62,453 bases of DNA from Rubrivivax sp. Lineage in GTDB: Bacteria; Pseudomonadota; Gammaproteobacteria; Burkholderiales; Burkholderiaceae_C. Position 1 is the stretch's first letter; every line of letters starts with the position of its first letter. The notes under the pieces are model-generated. The model was not told the DNA's origin, made no database searches, and worked only from the letters and a program-made list of their open reading frames with translations. The stretch is from NCBI GenBank assembly GCA_022842825.1, contig JALHOU010000005.1, positions 1-62,453 of the forward strand, written 5' to 3'. Shown here piece after piece: positions 62,335 to 62,453 of this stretch. Position numbers and translations under genes: made by a program.

Positions 62335-62453
62335 TCAAGGCGAGGGATCGCCGTAGGAGATGGTGGGTCGGCCGGAGATGATGGCGCCGATGTCTGGGGC
62401 GGCGCCGGAGAAGCCGTTGGTGATGCCTGGGATGGGGGTGCCCTTGTTGCGTG
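62335..62453 (-). CDS. C-terminal end of a putative beta-helix/surface protein (truncated by window edge)
   Basis: The minus strand gives an open frame from the right edge to a TGA at 62335-62337. The 38 visible residues contain ITNGFSGAAPDIGAIISG and end YGDPSP. NGFSGxAPDxGA is the ending seen in many secreted right-handed beta-helix proteins, such as pectate-lyase-like proteins. Converging with the deacetylase gene 25 bases away, it probably belongs to the exopolysaccharide locus. Only the C-terminus is visible, so the call is tentative. Confidence 0.5.
   Translation of the reverse strand, partial: RNKGTPIPGITNGFSGAAPDIGAIISGRPTISYGDPSP

Overview
The window is a very GC-rich bacterial chromosome segment packed with long genes. 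It fits a betaproteobacterium of the order Burkholderiales (Rubrivivax/Leptothrix/Ideonella-like or Variovorax-like). The grounds are base composition, GTG/TTG starts, many 4-base ATGA/GTGA overlaps, and the pairing of a selenoneine locus with an exosortase A (XrtA/PEP-CTERM) exopolysaccharide locus. I see no rRNA, tRNA, insertion sequence, phage gene or CRISPR array.

Region 1 (1-3544, +): an MCE-type lipid transport operon made of a permease (cut by the left edge), an ATPase, a membrane-anchored MCE protein and a PqiC-like lipoprotein.

Region 2 (3600-14643): a selenium island. On the minus strand a PhnD/PhnC/PhnE/PhnE importer is followed 13 bases later by an ATP-grasp ligase. Next to it are egtD (+), a senA-type selenoneine synthase (-), a senB-type selenosugar synthase (+) and selD/senC (+). 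Together these predict selenium uptake, then selenophosphate, then selenosugar, then coupling to hercynine to give selenoneine. An M16 metallopeptidase follows selD. A LuxR-type regulator (14784-15449, -) stands at the border.

Region 3 (15621-23861, -): a stand-alone condensation-domain protein, two exosortase-associated hydrolases and an acyl carrier protein. Upstream lie pgaA/pgaC/pgaD-like genes for a poly-N-acetylglucosamine-type polymer, headed by a PEP-CTERM protein gene that overlaps pgaD.

Region 4 (24011-37180): a UDP-glucuronate 4-epimerase (+). Minus-strand genes follow: a trypsin-like protease, prsT (TPR lipoprotein), the prsK/prsR two-component system (sigma-54 type), the initiating sugar-phosphate transferase, and the poorly understood HPr-rel-A set (nucleotidyltransferase, HprK-like kinase, PqqD-like protein) with an exported protein of unknown function.

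Region 5 (37478-62310, +): a PEP-CTERM protein gene with an excellent sigma-54 promoter and a UUCG terminator, then the main exopolysaccharide operon. It holds export lipoprotein, chain-length protein, tyrosine autokinase, outer-membrane barrel, ATPase, three polysaccharide deacetylases (one fused to a formyltransferase), FemAB-like protein, four glycosyltransferases, exosortase A fused to EpsI, two nucleotide-sugar dehydrogenases, an asparagine-synthase-like amidotransferase and an O-antigen-ligase-like protein. The dehydrogenases plus the epimerase point to an acidic, amidated, partly deacetylated polymer. The right edge cuts a minus-strand gene whose C-terminus looks like a beta-helix protein.
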